Made by a program: the position numbers and the translations under genes | NCBI GenBank assembly: GCA_016648135.1 | Contig: JADDOH010002335.1 | Location: forward strand, 124,001 to 188,000 | Length of the DNA stretch: 64,000 nucleotides | Source: Agrypnia vestita | Lineage: Eukaryota; Arthropoda; Insecta; Trichoptera; Phryganeidae | Direction: 5' to 3' | Shown: positions 1 through 11,357 of the stretch, piece after piece | How the letters are laid out: the number at the start of each line of letters is the position of its first letter | How positions within the stretch are numbered: the first letter of the stretch is position 1 | The notes under the pieces: model-generated | The model's database searches: none | What the model was told of the DNA's origin: nothing | What the model saw: only the letters and a program-made list of their open reading frames with translations

Positions 1-640
1 GACTCGTGGCGACCATCAAGAATATCTATCAAATTTTCGTTAAAAAAAAAATTGTTTTATAATTTCGGATTTGAAAGTTTGAATTCTAGCAACGGCGCGG
101 CGGCCTAAATTTGAATTATTCCGTCGGTTTACATAATAGTAGGTACTTCACTACGAATTTCGAAAATCTAAATTGACTGACAAATGTTTTTAGAATTTAA
201 TCTTCAAAGCATGAAGTGTCTTATCAAAGCTCAAGACATCTGACATTTTAGAAATATATTAAATTACTGTAAGTTTAGTGTTATGTTATATGTTTTAATT
301 GTTGTTATATTTTACAAAGAAAGGGAGTATAATAAAAACTTTTCTATATCCTCTAAGCTCATTCCTACATTTTAAATATTATTTAACTATCGTAACGAGT
401 AATAATCTGAAGTTATTGCTTGTTGAAAATCAGTTTGTGTTTTAGAACAAATCTGTATCCAAATCATTAAAGCAAAATATGAATATTTTCATCACTTAAT
501 AAAAATTTCATAAACCTTTTTAACATTTTAAATTCATAAATTACCAACATTTTTATTTCACTACATCCTTGATAAGGCAACAAATTATTTATTCACTTGC
601 AGTTCATAATCAACCTTAATCAAAATTCTTATATCAAGAT
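1..640. other. AT-rich sequence without a gene
   Basis: No coding frame or RNA gene is visible. The only recognisable item is 316-341, a minus-strand fragment of the left end of the CTCCCTTTCT element family found at 1386, 7368, 9801 and 41528. It includes the flank that precedes the terminal repeat in those copies. Confidence 0.5.
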
Positions 641-644
641 ATCT

Positions 645-1240
645 TATAGATGGCCCATAAAGACGACGCTACTTTTTTATGGGAAAGTAGGTATGGAAGT
701 GTTTGTAGGTGTTCATAGGGCTCACGACCTGATGTATGGTCGTATGGCTGACGTAAGTGATCACTTTACACAATGAGTAGCTTGCTGGTCTTGTGATTAG
801 GACTCTCGCCTCGTGATCCAAAGGTCGCGGGTACGAATCTCACTCCAGACCAGCAAGTTAGTCCTATTTTCATAGCACAATTTTGAAAATAGTAAAAATA
901 TTGATGTGTTCCGTGTATTCCGTGTTCGCATCTCTATTTTAAAAAAATGTAACGTTCACCAATAAACTTCCACATAAATTTTTGTGAGTTGTACATATGT
1001 TATATTTGCGCATCTTGTTTCATATGTGTGTCGTATTTTCCTACCGTCACCTGTGATTGAAGTTCGTCATTCCAACAAACCAGTACAGATGCCGCCGTTT
1101 ATAATGAGATATCTATATTTTGATTGGATATATCTTGATTAAAGATCTCCCGATGGGATAAAATCCAGGATTGTTCCTGAAAACAGAAGTGTTCTTGAAA
1201 AATTTGAACACACCTGCTCAAAAATTCCTGAACAAATGCT
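645..1240 (+). mobile_element. Short non-autonomous element, 'gatgtctc/gacgaagc' family, copy 1 (split by a SINE)
   Basis: The start (tatagatg, then gacgacgct and a tatgggaaagtaggtatgg-type segment) matches copies at 5573-6110 (minus), 40485-41165 (plus) and 48083-48290 (plus). The copies share a 'gatcactttacacaatgtaacgtt' region and an end containing 'aaaatccag...tgttcctgaaa'. There is no coding capacity. This copy is interrupted at 775/950 by a tRNA-headed SINE. Superfamily is unknown; the inverted arms in the 40.5-kb copy suggest a MITE or foldback. Confidence 0.7.
776..949 (+). mobile_element. tRNA-derived SINE, family 1, copy 1
   Basis: The head resembles a tRNA: an 11-bp perfect terminal stem (781-791 with 847-857), an A-box-like segment around 785-800 and a B-box-like 'ggtacgaatctc' near 829-841. 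The tail runs through 'gaaaatagtaaaaatattg' and 'ccgtgtattccgtgtt' to an A-rich end. It sits inside another element, whose sequence resumes at 'taacgttcacc'; a 4-bp duplication (aatg) flanks it. Related copies lie at 49672-49862 (minus) and 59605-59735 (plus). The anticodon arm is degenerate, so it is not called as a working tRNA gene. Confidence 0.7.
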
Positions 1241-1385
1241 TGTATTTCAAAAACAATTGGTTATATATGGATTAATGATGTCCCCCTGGGAACAAAATTC
1301 AGTACTTACTGTGTTCTTAAAAAATTTGAACATATTCAAAATATTCCGAAAAAAATTAACCCATAAAAACCAAGTTTTTATAATA

Positions 1386-1666
1386 CTCCCTTTCTCATTT
1401 ACTAGTGGAAACAGGTTTGGCGCTTAACCTACGCCTTGGGCTCGAGTCGGGCGACGCTACGAATGCGAGTAATAAAAAATTTCGAAAAATCCAAAATTAT
1501 ACTATAATTATTAATTTTTTAAACAAAAATTTATTAGATCATTTTAATCGTCACCACGAGTCTGTCTGCAAAGTTTCAGCTCGATTGGAAAGGGTTTAAA
1601 AATCGATCCAAATTTTTTTCGACAGACAGGCAAGCAAGCAGACGCTAGGAGTTAAAAGAAAGGGAG
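1386..1666 (+). mobile_element. MITE with CTCCCTTTCT terminal inverted repeats, copy 1
   Basis: Terminal inverted repeats CTCCCTTTCT (1386-1395) and AGAAAGGGAG (1657-1666) are both flanked by TA, as expected for a Tc1/mariner-type target. It is 281 bp with no transposase. The interior contains 'cacgagtctg' and 'tttcagctcgattgga', shared with copies at 7368, 9801 and 41528. The preceding ~30 bp (1354-1385, with taacccataaaaac) is also shared, so the true element may extend further left. Two small overlapping frames here are by-products of the repeat. Confidence 0.75.
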
Positions 1667-1668
1667 TA

Positions 1669-4110
1669 AAAATCCTTGTATTTCAAAAGAAACCTAATCC
1701 CATAAGTCAATTTTATAAGTAAGAATATAAAAATAAAAAATAAAATATTAAGAAATATAAAAGTTTCATATGCGTAATGTTATTAATAAGATATGAAACA
1801 GTTTTCTGTAATTTGCCTAAAAAAATTTTTCATTTTCATTTTCAACTACTCATATTTGACACATAATATATTTCTCATAAATACACGCAAGAAATTTGTA
1901 ATTCTAAAAACAACACAAATACCTACACACAGAAACAATGTGTATTTGTGTAGAATTTTTTTTATGTATCTATTAAATTTAGAAACGTGAACTTAAAGCA
2001 ATGTGTAGTGGAGAAGAGAGGGACAAATTGGTTGCGGAATATAAAAATTAGATTTAAAATAAATATTAGAATTACCGTCTCTTATAAAAAATGAGGAAAA
2101 TAATCTTTCAAGTTGTGCGAAAAAACTTTAACCAAAAATGTCTTTGTAAAATATCAAGAACAACTTAATTAAATTCTAATATTAATTAATATCGCTCAAA
2201 GTTCACCCATCAAAATTACCAAATCCCGTTCATTTTAAATAATTTTTCTCTTTTTTCTCATTTAACTATATTTTTATTTACATTTTATAATTAAATTGTA
2301 TAATACACAAATAGGACCGATGAAAAACATTGAGAGCGATACTATAAATCTATATGCTATGGTAGATAAATAATCATAAAAGTGGATAATTTCTAGAGCG
2401 CTATTTTCGTAAAAATTCAACTCAAGGGCGCTTCAAACAAACATTTTTTAATCCTACACTCGTATCTAATTTAATGGAAATGATTTTATAAAAAGTTGCG
2501 TTTTGAGTATTTTTTAAAACTCTTTCTTTAGTTTCGCCGCCGTACGTACGTGTGTTTGGAAATGTCTTGGAAGTGAGAATTAACACACTTCCCGTCATCC
2601 AATCGAACTGAAATTAGAATTTGAATAACGTCGATGACAACACATTTTGACAACTTTGTCGATATGCACGGTCAATGTGGTTATTTTCGTTATTCGCGAA
2701 AAAAACTCGTCGACCGAGAGCTTGATTCCGAAAATTTCAAGTTCCCCAAACGGACGCAGCCCGTCGATGTCTTTGGGAAATACATTCGTCGCGGGACGTC
2801 TCTCATCCTCAGAATTGTGTCGAATTCAGCTTTTTTTCATTTTAATCCGACAAACCACTTTGCAACATTTTCGTTTGTGAGTTTTCGTCCGATTATGAAA
2901 ATGAAAACTTTTCCCGAAACCCTCTGTGGGACCTGATTGTTATTTTATTTTTCGAGTCCTCCCCCTACCCACAAAAAAGAAATTTTATTTTCATTTTTAG
3001 ACTCTTTTTCATTTGCAAATAAATATGGTGTTTAAGAAAAACTCGAAAATATGAATGGTGCCAAAGGTGCAAAATCCGGCCGACTTTCTTGTGTATGTTG
3101 AATTTTGCAACCGTCTCTTTCTCGCGGCGTGACTTTTTTGGGCGTTTTTTACCGAGCGCGATGTTTCTGCGACTATTTGAATTTAATGAAATTTAAAAAT
3201 TGAGTATCACGTTCGAATAATAGTTAGAGGCGCCATCTTTTGCTTATTATTCGATTTTCTTTTACTCCTTCCAATTTTTTTGATATCCATCCAAAATCGA
3301 AATTTTCTGTTTTTTTAATAATTCGATTAAAAAGTCGTAGTGAGGTGCTATAATTTCCTACTATATTTATACCTGATAAATCTTATCTATAAAAAATTCC
3401 TATACTTATTTTGTCATCCAAAGGGTCCAAATGTTAAATTAAAAATAATATTTCCGCTATAATGATAGAATTGTTGACGTTTGACAGATTTCTTGTCGTT
3501 TTGATGGTTTTTGTAATTGGTGATTGGGTTATTTTATTATTCTAAATTCTATAACGCCATTATTGTGAAAATTTAATAAATCTGCCTCTAGGTGATAAAT
3601 GCAACTCGCGCCAAAAAATCAAAAAATGAATCTTTTAACATTAAAACTAAAACTTGAAACTAAATTTCTCGATTTGATCGAAATGGCAAATGATATCTTC
3701 CAAGTTACGGTATGTCAATATTTACATGAAGAAGAAGATAATTCCACGATATCTTTATTACGAAGATATTATACACGTACTTGAATATGTGTTGATATTT
3801 CTGTTATAATGGAGCCATTTGATAATCCTTTTTTAATTCTCTTTACCTTAAGCTAACTAAATCCTCTTTTAGCCTGCAGACAGCTCTTGGTAATCCAATA
3901 TTAACTCTTCCACAACTTTTATTATCATTTATTTCAATGGAGCAATATTTTCACTGTATTTAAGTAAATTAATTACGTAAAAAATAAAAAATAAATAAAA
4001 TAAAAACGTATTAATTAAAAAAATTATATTTGAGATGTTTTCGGAATATAAATATTGTTTTATTATTTATTGTACTGACGTTAATTATTATAATTACATA
4101 TAAATACACT
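1669..4110. other. Unassigned sequence
   Basis: No recognisable gene. Part of it (about 2520-3130) is less AT-rich and holds overlapping frames of 100 and 77 codons at 2634-2936, with no domain I recognise. A 61-codon frame at 3599-3784 is acidic near its end, with an arginine-rich C-terminus, and is also unrecognised. The rest is AT-rich. Confidence 0.4.
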
Positions 4111-4112
4111 TG

Positions 4113-4317
4113 TCTAAGACCACTTATGAGTTTAGGAATACACGACTAGTTTCAACAACTACAGTTGTAGTCATCAACGGGTGATTATATAAACTGTATT
4201 ATTGTAACTGATTATATAAACTAAATATATAATCACCCGTTGATGACAATAACTATAGTTGTCGAAACTAGTCGTGTATTCCTAAACTCATAAGTGGTCT
4301 TGGACAAGTGATATATT
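4113..4317. repeat. Foldback element with ribozyme-like arms
   Basis: The left arm (about 4113-4190) and right arm (about 4228-4315) are reverse complements, including 'ctaagaccacttatgagt' on the left and 'actcataagtggtctt' on the right. Each arm carries the box 'gttgatga', a stem-loop and 'gaaactagtcg' (4180-4141 minus, 4236-4275 plus). The stem sequences differ between arms (ACAAC/GTTGT in the left arm) but pairing is retained. Confidence 0.75.
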
Positions 4318-4781
4318 TATACATGGGTAATTATAAATATTGTTTTTCTTAAAATATTTTTTGTACCTAAATCATAAAAAAAATCTTCCAGGGAGGAAAA
4401 TTTACTTTTTAATTATATATTTCATCTAAAATATGTTAAGTTTTTTTACGTTAGATAAGGTTAACAAATTTTGAGGGCTCATGATTGAGCAAATATCAGC
4501 AGAACATTCGTATTCGTGATGAGGAAAAAGAACGGAAAAACTCCTATGAAATTTCAAGTCATTTCGTGATGATAATCTTATCCATCTTTACTAAAGTTTT
4601 GTTTACATTTTATTATTTTTATAATTGCGTGTCATAAAATAAATCCCTAAGTCTATTAATCGATATTTAAAGTCGTATTTCAACGTCAACTTAAGTATTT
4701 ATTGCACAATAGACATCTCATACTAGGAGTGCGCACTGTCCATACTAACATATTGTGACGTGTCCCGCGCATCCTCACACC

Positions 4782-4934
4782 TAGGGCCTCCAAATATTCG
4801 TGATTCTAACTATTCGAATATCGAATAGTTAATGATAATATATTCGAATATTCTTATATTTTTAATAATATTCGTAATATTTTTAAGAAAGGAATAATTT
4901 ACTTTGGATGATAAATACAGAAATAATACCAGAA

Positions 4935-4965
<31 letters not shown>

Positions 4966-5473
4966 AATAATAAAAACAATAATTGTTAAAAGAATTTAAT
5001 ATTTTTAATTTTTTTAAATATATATTATAAAAAAACAACAAAAAATATATTGAAAAATAATGTTGAATTGATACGTTAATCTCACACCCCACGTGCAATT
5101 TTTTTTTTCATTATATTGTATATAACTTCTCGTTTGTCGGCTTAAGTATTTATGAAAACTAAATACAAGTTGACAAAACAATGTAATAAAATTTGTCATA
5201 AAGCCATAAAAATAAGCGGAATATGTCCGACAAAAGCGTTTACATCTTTGATGTCCGAATTCGTATACCTGAGTGAATGAATGAATGCTTGCATACTGAC
5301 TTCCAGGGTCCGTAAAACTTTGTTTCGTTTACAAAAATATTAAAAATCTTAGAATATGAATTAGAGCGAATACTTAACGAATACTTTTTAAAGTATTCGT
5401 ATAAGAAATACTTAAAAAAACAGGCGAATATATTCGAGTTTTGAATATTCGAATATTCGGATTGGAGGCTCTA
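4782..5473. mobile_element. hAT-like non-autonomous element (MITE)
   Basis: It begins TAGGGCCTCCAA and ends TTGGAGGCTCTA. These terminal inverted repeats are followed inward by 'atattcg' clusters at both ends. Flanking 8-mers are ctcacacc (4774-4781) and ctcacaat (5474-5481), identical at six of eight positions, as expected for an aged hAT target duplication. The interior is AT-rich, includes an (AT)n run at 4935-4961 and encodes no transposase. About 690 bp. Confidence 0.7.
4935..4961. repeat. (AT)n microsatellite
   Basis: Uninterrupted alternating AT tract inside the hAT-like element. Confidence 0.95.
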
Positions 5474-5572
5474 CTCACAATACGCCGGGCGGGTGGCACG
5501 ATCTCTCTAAGATCGGTGCCCTGCAGCGGGTAGGGTTCGCACCCACCCGCAAAGCCGAGCGGTATACTCTTG
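5474..5572 (-). repeat. GC-rich, possibly tRNA-like or SINE fragment
   Basis: A GC-rich island between two AT-rich mobile elements. On the minus strand it contains 'gggtgcgaaccc', which resembles a B box, near 5530-5545. There is no matching A box that I trust and no second copy in the window, so the assignment is tentative. Confidence 0.25.
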
Positions 5573-6110
5573 GCATCTATAATATACATTGATTGATTAA
5601 CGATGTCCCTGTGACAAAAATCCAATACTGTTCTGAAAAAGTTGGACATACTCAAAATATTCTGAATGAAAATACTGGTAAAAAAGAGTTTAATAAAAAT
5701 TAAAATAATATTTCTGGCGTATTAGTGTAATGTTAGTAATTCGGAAGAATTTAATTACACAGATGAAGTATATTGCTAACAAAAACTCAAAAATCAATAT
5801 AGATGTCTCATTAGCGATATCTGTGGTCATTTAAGGGGAATGAAAAAGCTTTGGTGCCGGCCGCGCTGAGGATTGTTACAACACGTATGTGAAACGTGGC
5901 GTATAATTTAAATATATACAACTTCCAAAAATTAGTAGACATGGTATTCTATCATGGGTGGAAATGGCGAACGTTATATTGTGTAAAGTAATCACTTAAG
6001 CCAGCCGTACGATAGGTCGTAAGCCCTATATGCACCCAAAAGATTATACATACTTTACCATAAAAAATACAGTTTCTTCTTTGTAAGACATCTATAATAC
6101 ACATTGATTA
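5573..6110 (-). mobile_element. Short non-autonomous element, 'gatgtctc/gacgaagc' family, copy 2
   Basis: Minus-strand copy and the most complete one. It shares with the other copies the segments around 5820-6000: 'gaaatggcgaacgtta', 'taagccagccgtacgat' and 'ttccaaaaattagtag'. The motif 'catctataata(t/c)acattgatt' occurs at both edges (about 5575 and 6090). No coding capacity. Confidence 0.75.
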
Positions 6111-6289
6111 ACTTGATTTATATTTGAAAAATGTAACTTCAGAACAAAATGGTGTCCACCTAATCCGTATCTATTTATTTTCAAAGTTCCATATACATAT
6201 AATGTATAAATGCCTACAGATGATGTGGCTGGCGAAGGTTGTAGGGGCATATTAATGTACTTATTTTATTATATATCCATAATGAACAT

Positions 6290-6690
6290 AGAAAATTAAA
6301 AAACCAAATTAATTAATCAATTAGAAAGACATACAGAAAAATCTAATTCACGAAAAAATATTAGGTTACTACTGGGATTCGAACCCAGATCACCTCTTTT
6401 CCGGGTCCGGTGCTTTGACCACTAAGCAACCCTCTATGTTTCCGTGAATATATCGACCTTATATGTAGCTCTCATTTTTATTAATTGATTAATTTTTATT
6501 TTTGTTCATAGAGCAATCCACTTTTTGATACGGTAGTTGAAATTACTTTGCAATGCCACCGCTAGATGGACGCCAGAATTAATCGGATAATTCATTATAT
6601 TTGGACATACATTTATAAAATTAATTAATGAATTAGATTTTACTGTATGTCTTTCTAATTGATTAATAAATTTGGTTTTAAAAATTTCAC
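6290..6690 (-). mobile_element. Foldback element carrying a tRNA-like sequence
   Basis: Imperfect terminal inverted repeats of about 55 bp (around 6292-6346 and 6632-6684, both built on 'attagaaagacatac' and 'ccaaatt'). The interior holds a minus-strand tRNA-like sequence at about 6366-6436: a D-stem GCTT/AAGC around 'agtggtc' and a perfect T-arm CTGGG-TTCGAAT-CCCAG. The acceptor and anticodon stems do not pair, so this is a pseudo-tRNA. A relative occurs at 63160-63650. Confidence 0.65.
6366..6436 (-). pseudogene. tRNA-like pseudogene within the foldback
   Basis: A-box-like 'ttgcttagtgg' and a canonical B-box 'gggttcgaatccc' are present. The T and D arms fold, but the acceptor and anticodon stems do not. 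It probably serves, or once served, as an internal RNA polymerase III promoter of a SINE. No intact anticodon can be assigned. Confidence 0.6.
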
Positions 6691-7325
6691 AGAACTTTGT
6701 TCTGAAAAATTACAACTTCACAAATATGAATGTGTTTTTGAATATATATAAAGAAAATTAAAACTGAAAAAAAAAATATTCAAGGACGGGGTGGGAACTG
6801 TGATGGCATACGGGAATGGGGGTTAATATGTAGACATTGCGTCAGTAACCGTACAATATTTTTGCACGCTAATTACCAGTTAGTACACATTCGCGTGTGA
6901 TATCGCACCTGTTGATACTTGTTCGTGTTTGCTTAACCCGACAAAGGCTTTTATCCCAAAAAGCTCATTAAATGTTGATGTAATTTCCCTTTCTCTTTGG
7001 ATCCATTTTCCAAATGGATCGCGCCACCTTGAGCCGCAAAAATCCCTGCAGCCTTACACGGAGTTATTAAAGCCTACACGGGGCTCATTATCTGACGAAA
7101 CGTGCTACGTGTTATCCGCAGACATGGTTTTAATTAAGGATTCAATTGAGTCTTACAAGGATTCGATAACTCATTCATCTACGAGTACAACTCATTTCTC
7201 AATTATATTTGTTGATTTAATTTTAATTTTTTTCTGAGCATCAATTATAATTTCTTTACGATTTAGAGTGTTTTGTGGAATCACGATACAGGGGGGGGTA
7301 GAGCAACTTGCTTATTTAAAAATTC
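6691..7325. other. Unassigned sequence
   Basis: No recognisable gene. An open frame at 6929-7237 (102 codons) lacks an ATG start and shows no known domain. A run of nine G lies near 7291. Confidence 0.4.
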
Positions 7326-7367
7326 AATTTAAAAAAACTAACCCATAAAAAACAAGTTTTTATTATA

Positions 7368-7632
7368 CTCCCTTTCTCATTGAAACAGGTTCCGCGCCTA
7401 CTTCACGCATCGGCATCAATTAAACAATATATAAATCATTAAAATTTCGAAAAATCCAAAATTATACTATAATTATTTAAAAAAATTAAACGAAAATTTG
7501 TTAGATCATTTTTATCATCGCCACGAGTCTGCCTGCAAAGTTTCAGCTCGATTGGATCACGGTAAAAGGGTTAAAAATCGATCGAAAGTTTTTAAGCAGA
7601 CAAGCAGACGCTACGAGTTAAAAGAAAGGGAG
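7368..7632 (+). mobile_element. CTCCCTTTCT MITE, copy 2
   Basis: TIRs CTCCCTTTCT and AGAAAGGGAG with TA on both sides, 265 bp. The left shoulder (about 7336-7367, 'aaactaacccataaaa') is shared with the other copies. Interior 'cacgagtctgcctgcaaag' and 'tttcagctcgattgg' are conserved. Confidence 0.75.
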
Positions 7633-7639
7633 TAAAAAA

Positions 7640-9160
7640 GTAATGCAGATATATATTTCGTTCTTTGAACAGCATCAATTACAGCATTTAAATTTTAATA
7701 AAATCCGTCAGACGGTGTAGATTTGTATAGAGAACAGACAGATAGACAGACATTGAGTTTTACAGACATTTTTTTTTCAATTTTTATGAAAATACTGTCT
7801 TCGCCTTTATTATAAAACTTGATAATCACGTCAGAATAAAACAAAAATACATGTATGCATTGTATAACTATACTTATTTTGAAATACTTATTCGTCAATC
7901 CGTTTCCTAATAACTGAGACTCGCGGTCTACTAGTTGTCTACAGTTGTAGTCTATTAGTGATCTTGCCGATTTTTCTCCGCATTTCGTTTTCAGGATAGC
8001 CGTTCCTATAGGATAACCAGTCGCACATTTGATCGTTCAGTTAATTCGCTCACAATTTATTAAAAATACTCTTTTTAAAAATTACTCATTTTTCTGTGCG
8101 ATTTTTCCAATCCTATTTACATATTTGATAATATTTTAATTTCGATAAGTTAAGAGAATGGATTATTTAAATCTTAGCTATTTAATCAAGACATAGCGTA
8201 TTGCGTCTTAAAAAAGTTTTTCTATATATCTTTAGCAACACGCTCATCTATTGTAGAACCTTAAACGCAACCTTTAGCACATGAACATCTAGTGTAGTGT
8301 ACTCCTCCAAGATAAAGAAGAAACATTAAAAATCTTTCATTTTTAAAGTTTGAAAATTTCAGTGGTTTATTCGTGTTTCAATTAAATTGCTCTAATATAA
8401 AGCGTATGTATATTTTCCCCTTTACCTGGTAAGTCGTCTCATTATATATGTACTATCACACTTTTACCTTAGCAGTAGCATTTTTTTTTCCCTCATGTTG
8501 GCTTTAGCATGAAGAGTTTGCTCATATGTAGCTAATAGGACATGAATACGAAAGTTGTTTGGAGGATGTATTCTGTATGTTGATGAATTTTTTTATATCA
8601 AAAAGTTTCCAGTGAAGTTACGCTTTGCCTCTAATCTCAATCCATTTTGTTTTCGATGTTTAATTGACAACAATGAGAAAATTACGGTTTCAAACAAGAT
8701 GTGCAATGCTTTTATTTTTGTTTATTTAAAATTTAAACAAGTGGATCAAAAATAATGTTGAAGACATGCTTTAAACATGGGGTAACATTTTATCCGCAAG
8801 AAGATAAATAAATGACACCCGAGTGATAATTGCATAAAGTCTTGCGTATATTGCACATCAACACTCTTTCAACCCTTGGCATAATTATATTGAATGTTCT
8901 TTTTGTCAGACCATTTTTTTCTAAATCAATATTATCCTGAAATAAAATACGCCCAACATAACCCTTATTTATGGAATTAGACATTTCATTCCAACGCTTA
9001 GTGTCAAAGCTGAATCAGATGACCAAAATTTAAAAAAAAAAAAACTTTTTTCATACTAATATATTGATGAATCTCGAAGCTACGTAGGCACTCTTAATGT
9101 TCAATCATAATGAAAAATTATTAATTTTAATTAAAATAATAACCAAATCTTATTGAAAAT
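7640..9160. other. Unassigned AT-rich sequence
   Basis: No gene or repeat recognised. Frames of 64-67 codons (7695-7898 minus, 8555-8755 plus, 8790-8984 minus) are AT-rich, with no identifiable domain. Confidence 0.4.
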
Positions 9161-9164
9161 TACC

Positions 9165-9310
9165 CTCATTTGAACACTTGACACCGAGGTATGATTGTTC
9201 ATAATTTGTAAAGTTTAATTAGTATTAAGTTTACCCTGATGAAGGAGCGTTGTTTCCGAAACCGGTTGGTTTTTACCAAAAATTAAGTGGTGATTATCTA
9301 AGTAAATTCG
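9165..9310 (+). repeat. Solo end of the 25.5-kb foldback family with ribozyme-like motif
   Basis: Closely matches the right arm of the foldback at 25533-25920 ('gtatgattgtt', 'taattagtattaagt', 'ccgaaaccggttggttttt'). It holds a CTGATGA box at 9236-9242 and GAAAC at 9258-9262 with a short, weak stem between them. Only one arm is present. Confidence 0.65.
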
Positions 9311-9800
9311 TTATAATAAAGAACCACAAAGTAATTGAAAAATACAATAGTATATGATTATTTTCTGACTAAGAAGTAAATAACTTGTTTTTCTTCTCTC
9401 CCGAGTCTTAGAGGGCTTTGGAATAAACCTAAAGTACATAACTGAACCATGAGACTCGCTTGGACTATTTCAATTCTTGGCTGAATTGTTAAGTTTTCGT
9501 ATAAATCTGCATTGTTTGCAAAACTTATGATAGACAATCACACTTTTGAAGTACTTCAAATACGCTAACTCAGACATAGCCGTTTCTCGGAGATGCAAGC
9601 AATATGCGCTATATACATGCACAGAGGAAACAGCGCGGGTTAACTTCTTAAATTCGCTGCGCGACAGTTCTACCGTGAAGAAGGAATTCTTAATACGGTT
9701 AAAACTACGACAGAGCAGATAGTAATAAAACGAAAATTAAAGAAAATCATGACTTCTAAAATTTAAAAAAATAACCCATAAAAATCAAGTTTTGATTATT

Positions 9801-10250
9801 CTCCCTTTTTCATTTGTATTGTTCCAAATTTGATATTCTATCAACATATTCATATTGCTTTAAGTTCATGTGGAAAATCTATTCCATGTATATTATTATC
9901 CTTAAAACTTATAGAATATTGAAAACAATAATTGGTATAGGGGGCACGGCGCCGGCGAAACCGTCTGATCGGACCCATGGCTCGAGTCAGACTAGTAAAC
10001 AGGTTTCGCGCCTTATCCATGTGTCGGCTCTTTTCTCATTTGTATGGTTTCCAATTTGAAAAAACCGTTAAAATTTCGAAAAATCCAAAATTATACTATA
10101 ATTAGATTTTTTAAACGAAAATTTTTTATATCAATTTTTTCGTCGCCACGAGTCTGCCTGCAAAGTTTCAGCTCGATTTGATCACGGGAAAAGGGTTAAA
10201 AAACGATTTTTCGGCAGACAAGCAGACGCTACGAGTTAGAAGAAAGGGAG
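9801..10250 (+). mobile_element. CTCCCTTTCT MITE, copy 3 (enlarged)
   Basis: Left end CTCCCTTTTT (9801), right end AGAAAGGGAG (10241-10250) followed by TA. The left shoulder 'aataacccataaaaatcaag' is present. It is about 170 bp longer than copies 1 and 2 because of extra sequence at about 9830-10030, including a GC-rich stretch with 'cggcgccggcg' near 9948. That stretch may be a nested fragment. Confidence 0.7.
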
Positions 10251-10534
10251 TAAAAAAAATTTAAGTGATCGTCCGGCAGAGTGAGCAAATTTCACCATTT
10301 TTTTTCATATATTCTCTTGCATTATTTATCACATTTTGTATGGAAATATCTCATTTTAAAATTTATTCATCAGTCTACATATATTTTAAATACGGATATC
10401 TTATTAATATGACACAAACAAAATTATATAATTCATTAATAAATTACCAAACCTTCGATGTTTTAAAAATGTAGAAAATTGCTCCAATTTATGGGCCTTT
10501 TATGACTGAATGGCCTCGTGACATGTTTTTTTTT

Positions 10535-11357
10535 CTCTTTAGATATTAAAAGCCTTTTTAGTAATATACCTATTAAGGAATGCCTTACAATCATTGAAAA
10601 TATTCTTGAAAAATCCAATATCAACCCTGTAATTACAAAAGAATTACTAGAACTCATTAAAATCTGCGTTGAAACAAAGTATTTCCTTTTTAATGGAACT
10701 TACTTTCAACAAAAGGATGGTCTTCCCATGGGATCACCGCTGAGCCCACTTCTAGCGGAAACATTTATGGACCACGTAGAAAACATAATCCTCGAATCTC
10801 CATCAGCTAAACATATTATATATTATGTCAGATATGTAGATGATATCCTTCTATGTTGGAAGGGCACCAACAGACAACTAGACATATTTACTAAATGGAT
10901 AAATACTATTAACAAAAAGATCAGCTTCACGGTAGAACATGAAATTGAATCTAAAATAAATTTTCTGGATGTAACAATCGGTAAATACAATAATAAACAT
11001 ACTTTCGAAATATTTAGGAAACCAACGTTCACTGATACAACAATTAATCTAAAATCAGCACACCCATGGTCCCATAAATTATCCGCTTACCACTCTATGG
11101 TGCATAGACTCGTCAGTATTCCCCTAAGTAAAAAAGTATGTACAGACGAAATAGAAATTATCAAAAAAATTGCAACTAATAACGGCTATAGAATAAGTGA
11201 CATAGAGAAAATGATTAGAAACAAAAAATACAAAAATAAAAGCAATCTTATATACCCTAATCAGAAATATAATAATAATAAATACGCATGCATAGAATTT
11301 TTCGACCCAACTTCAGTAAAAATAGCTAATGAAATTAAAAAGTGTGATAGCCTTTAG
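10535..11357 (+). pseudogene. Penelope-like element reverse transcriptase (5'-truncated)
   Basis: The frame from 10518 encodes most of a reverse transcriptase of the Penelope-like class; retroelement sequence seems to start at about 10535. Visible motifs: SLDIKSLFSNIP (motif A aspartate, about residues 7-18), LPMGSPLSP (motif B, residues ~69-77), YVRYVDDILLCW (catalytic YVDD, residues ~102-113) and INFLDVTI (residues ~146-153). A basic, lysine- and asparagine-rich linker follows. The N-terminal part of the RT is missing. The frame stops at 11357, just after 'NEIKK', while the endonuclease continues from 11329 in the next frame. One small indel near 11340 therefore explains the split. Known PLEs encode RT and endonuclease as one protein that copies the element's RNA at the target site. 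This copy is not expected to be active. Confidence 0.9.

Noticed and set aside
776..860. Functional tRNA gene
   Set aside because: The extended stem pairs but the anticodon loop is irregular, and related copies with a common tail show it is a SINE head.
6366..6436. Functional tRNA gene
   Set aside because: T and D arms fold, but acceptor and anticodon stems do not; embedded in a repeat.
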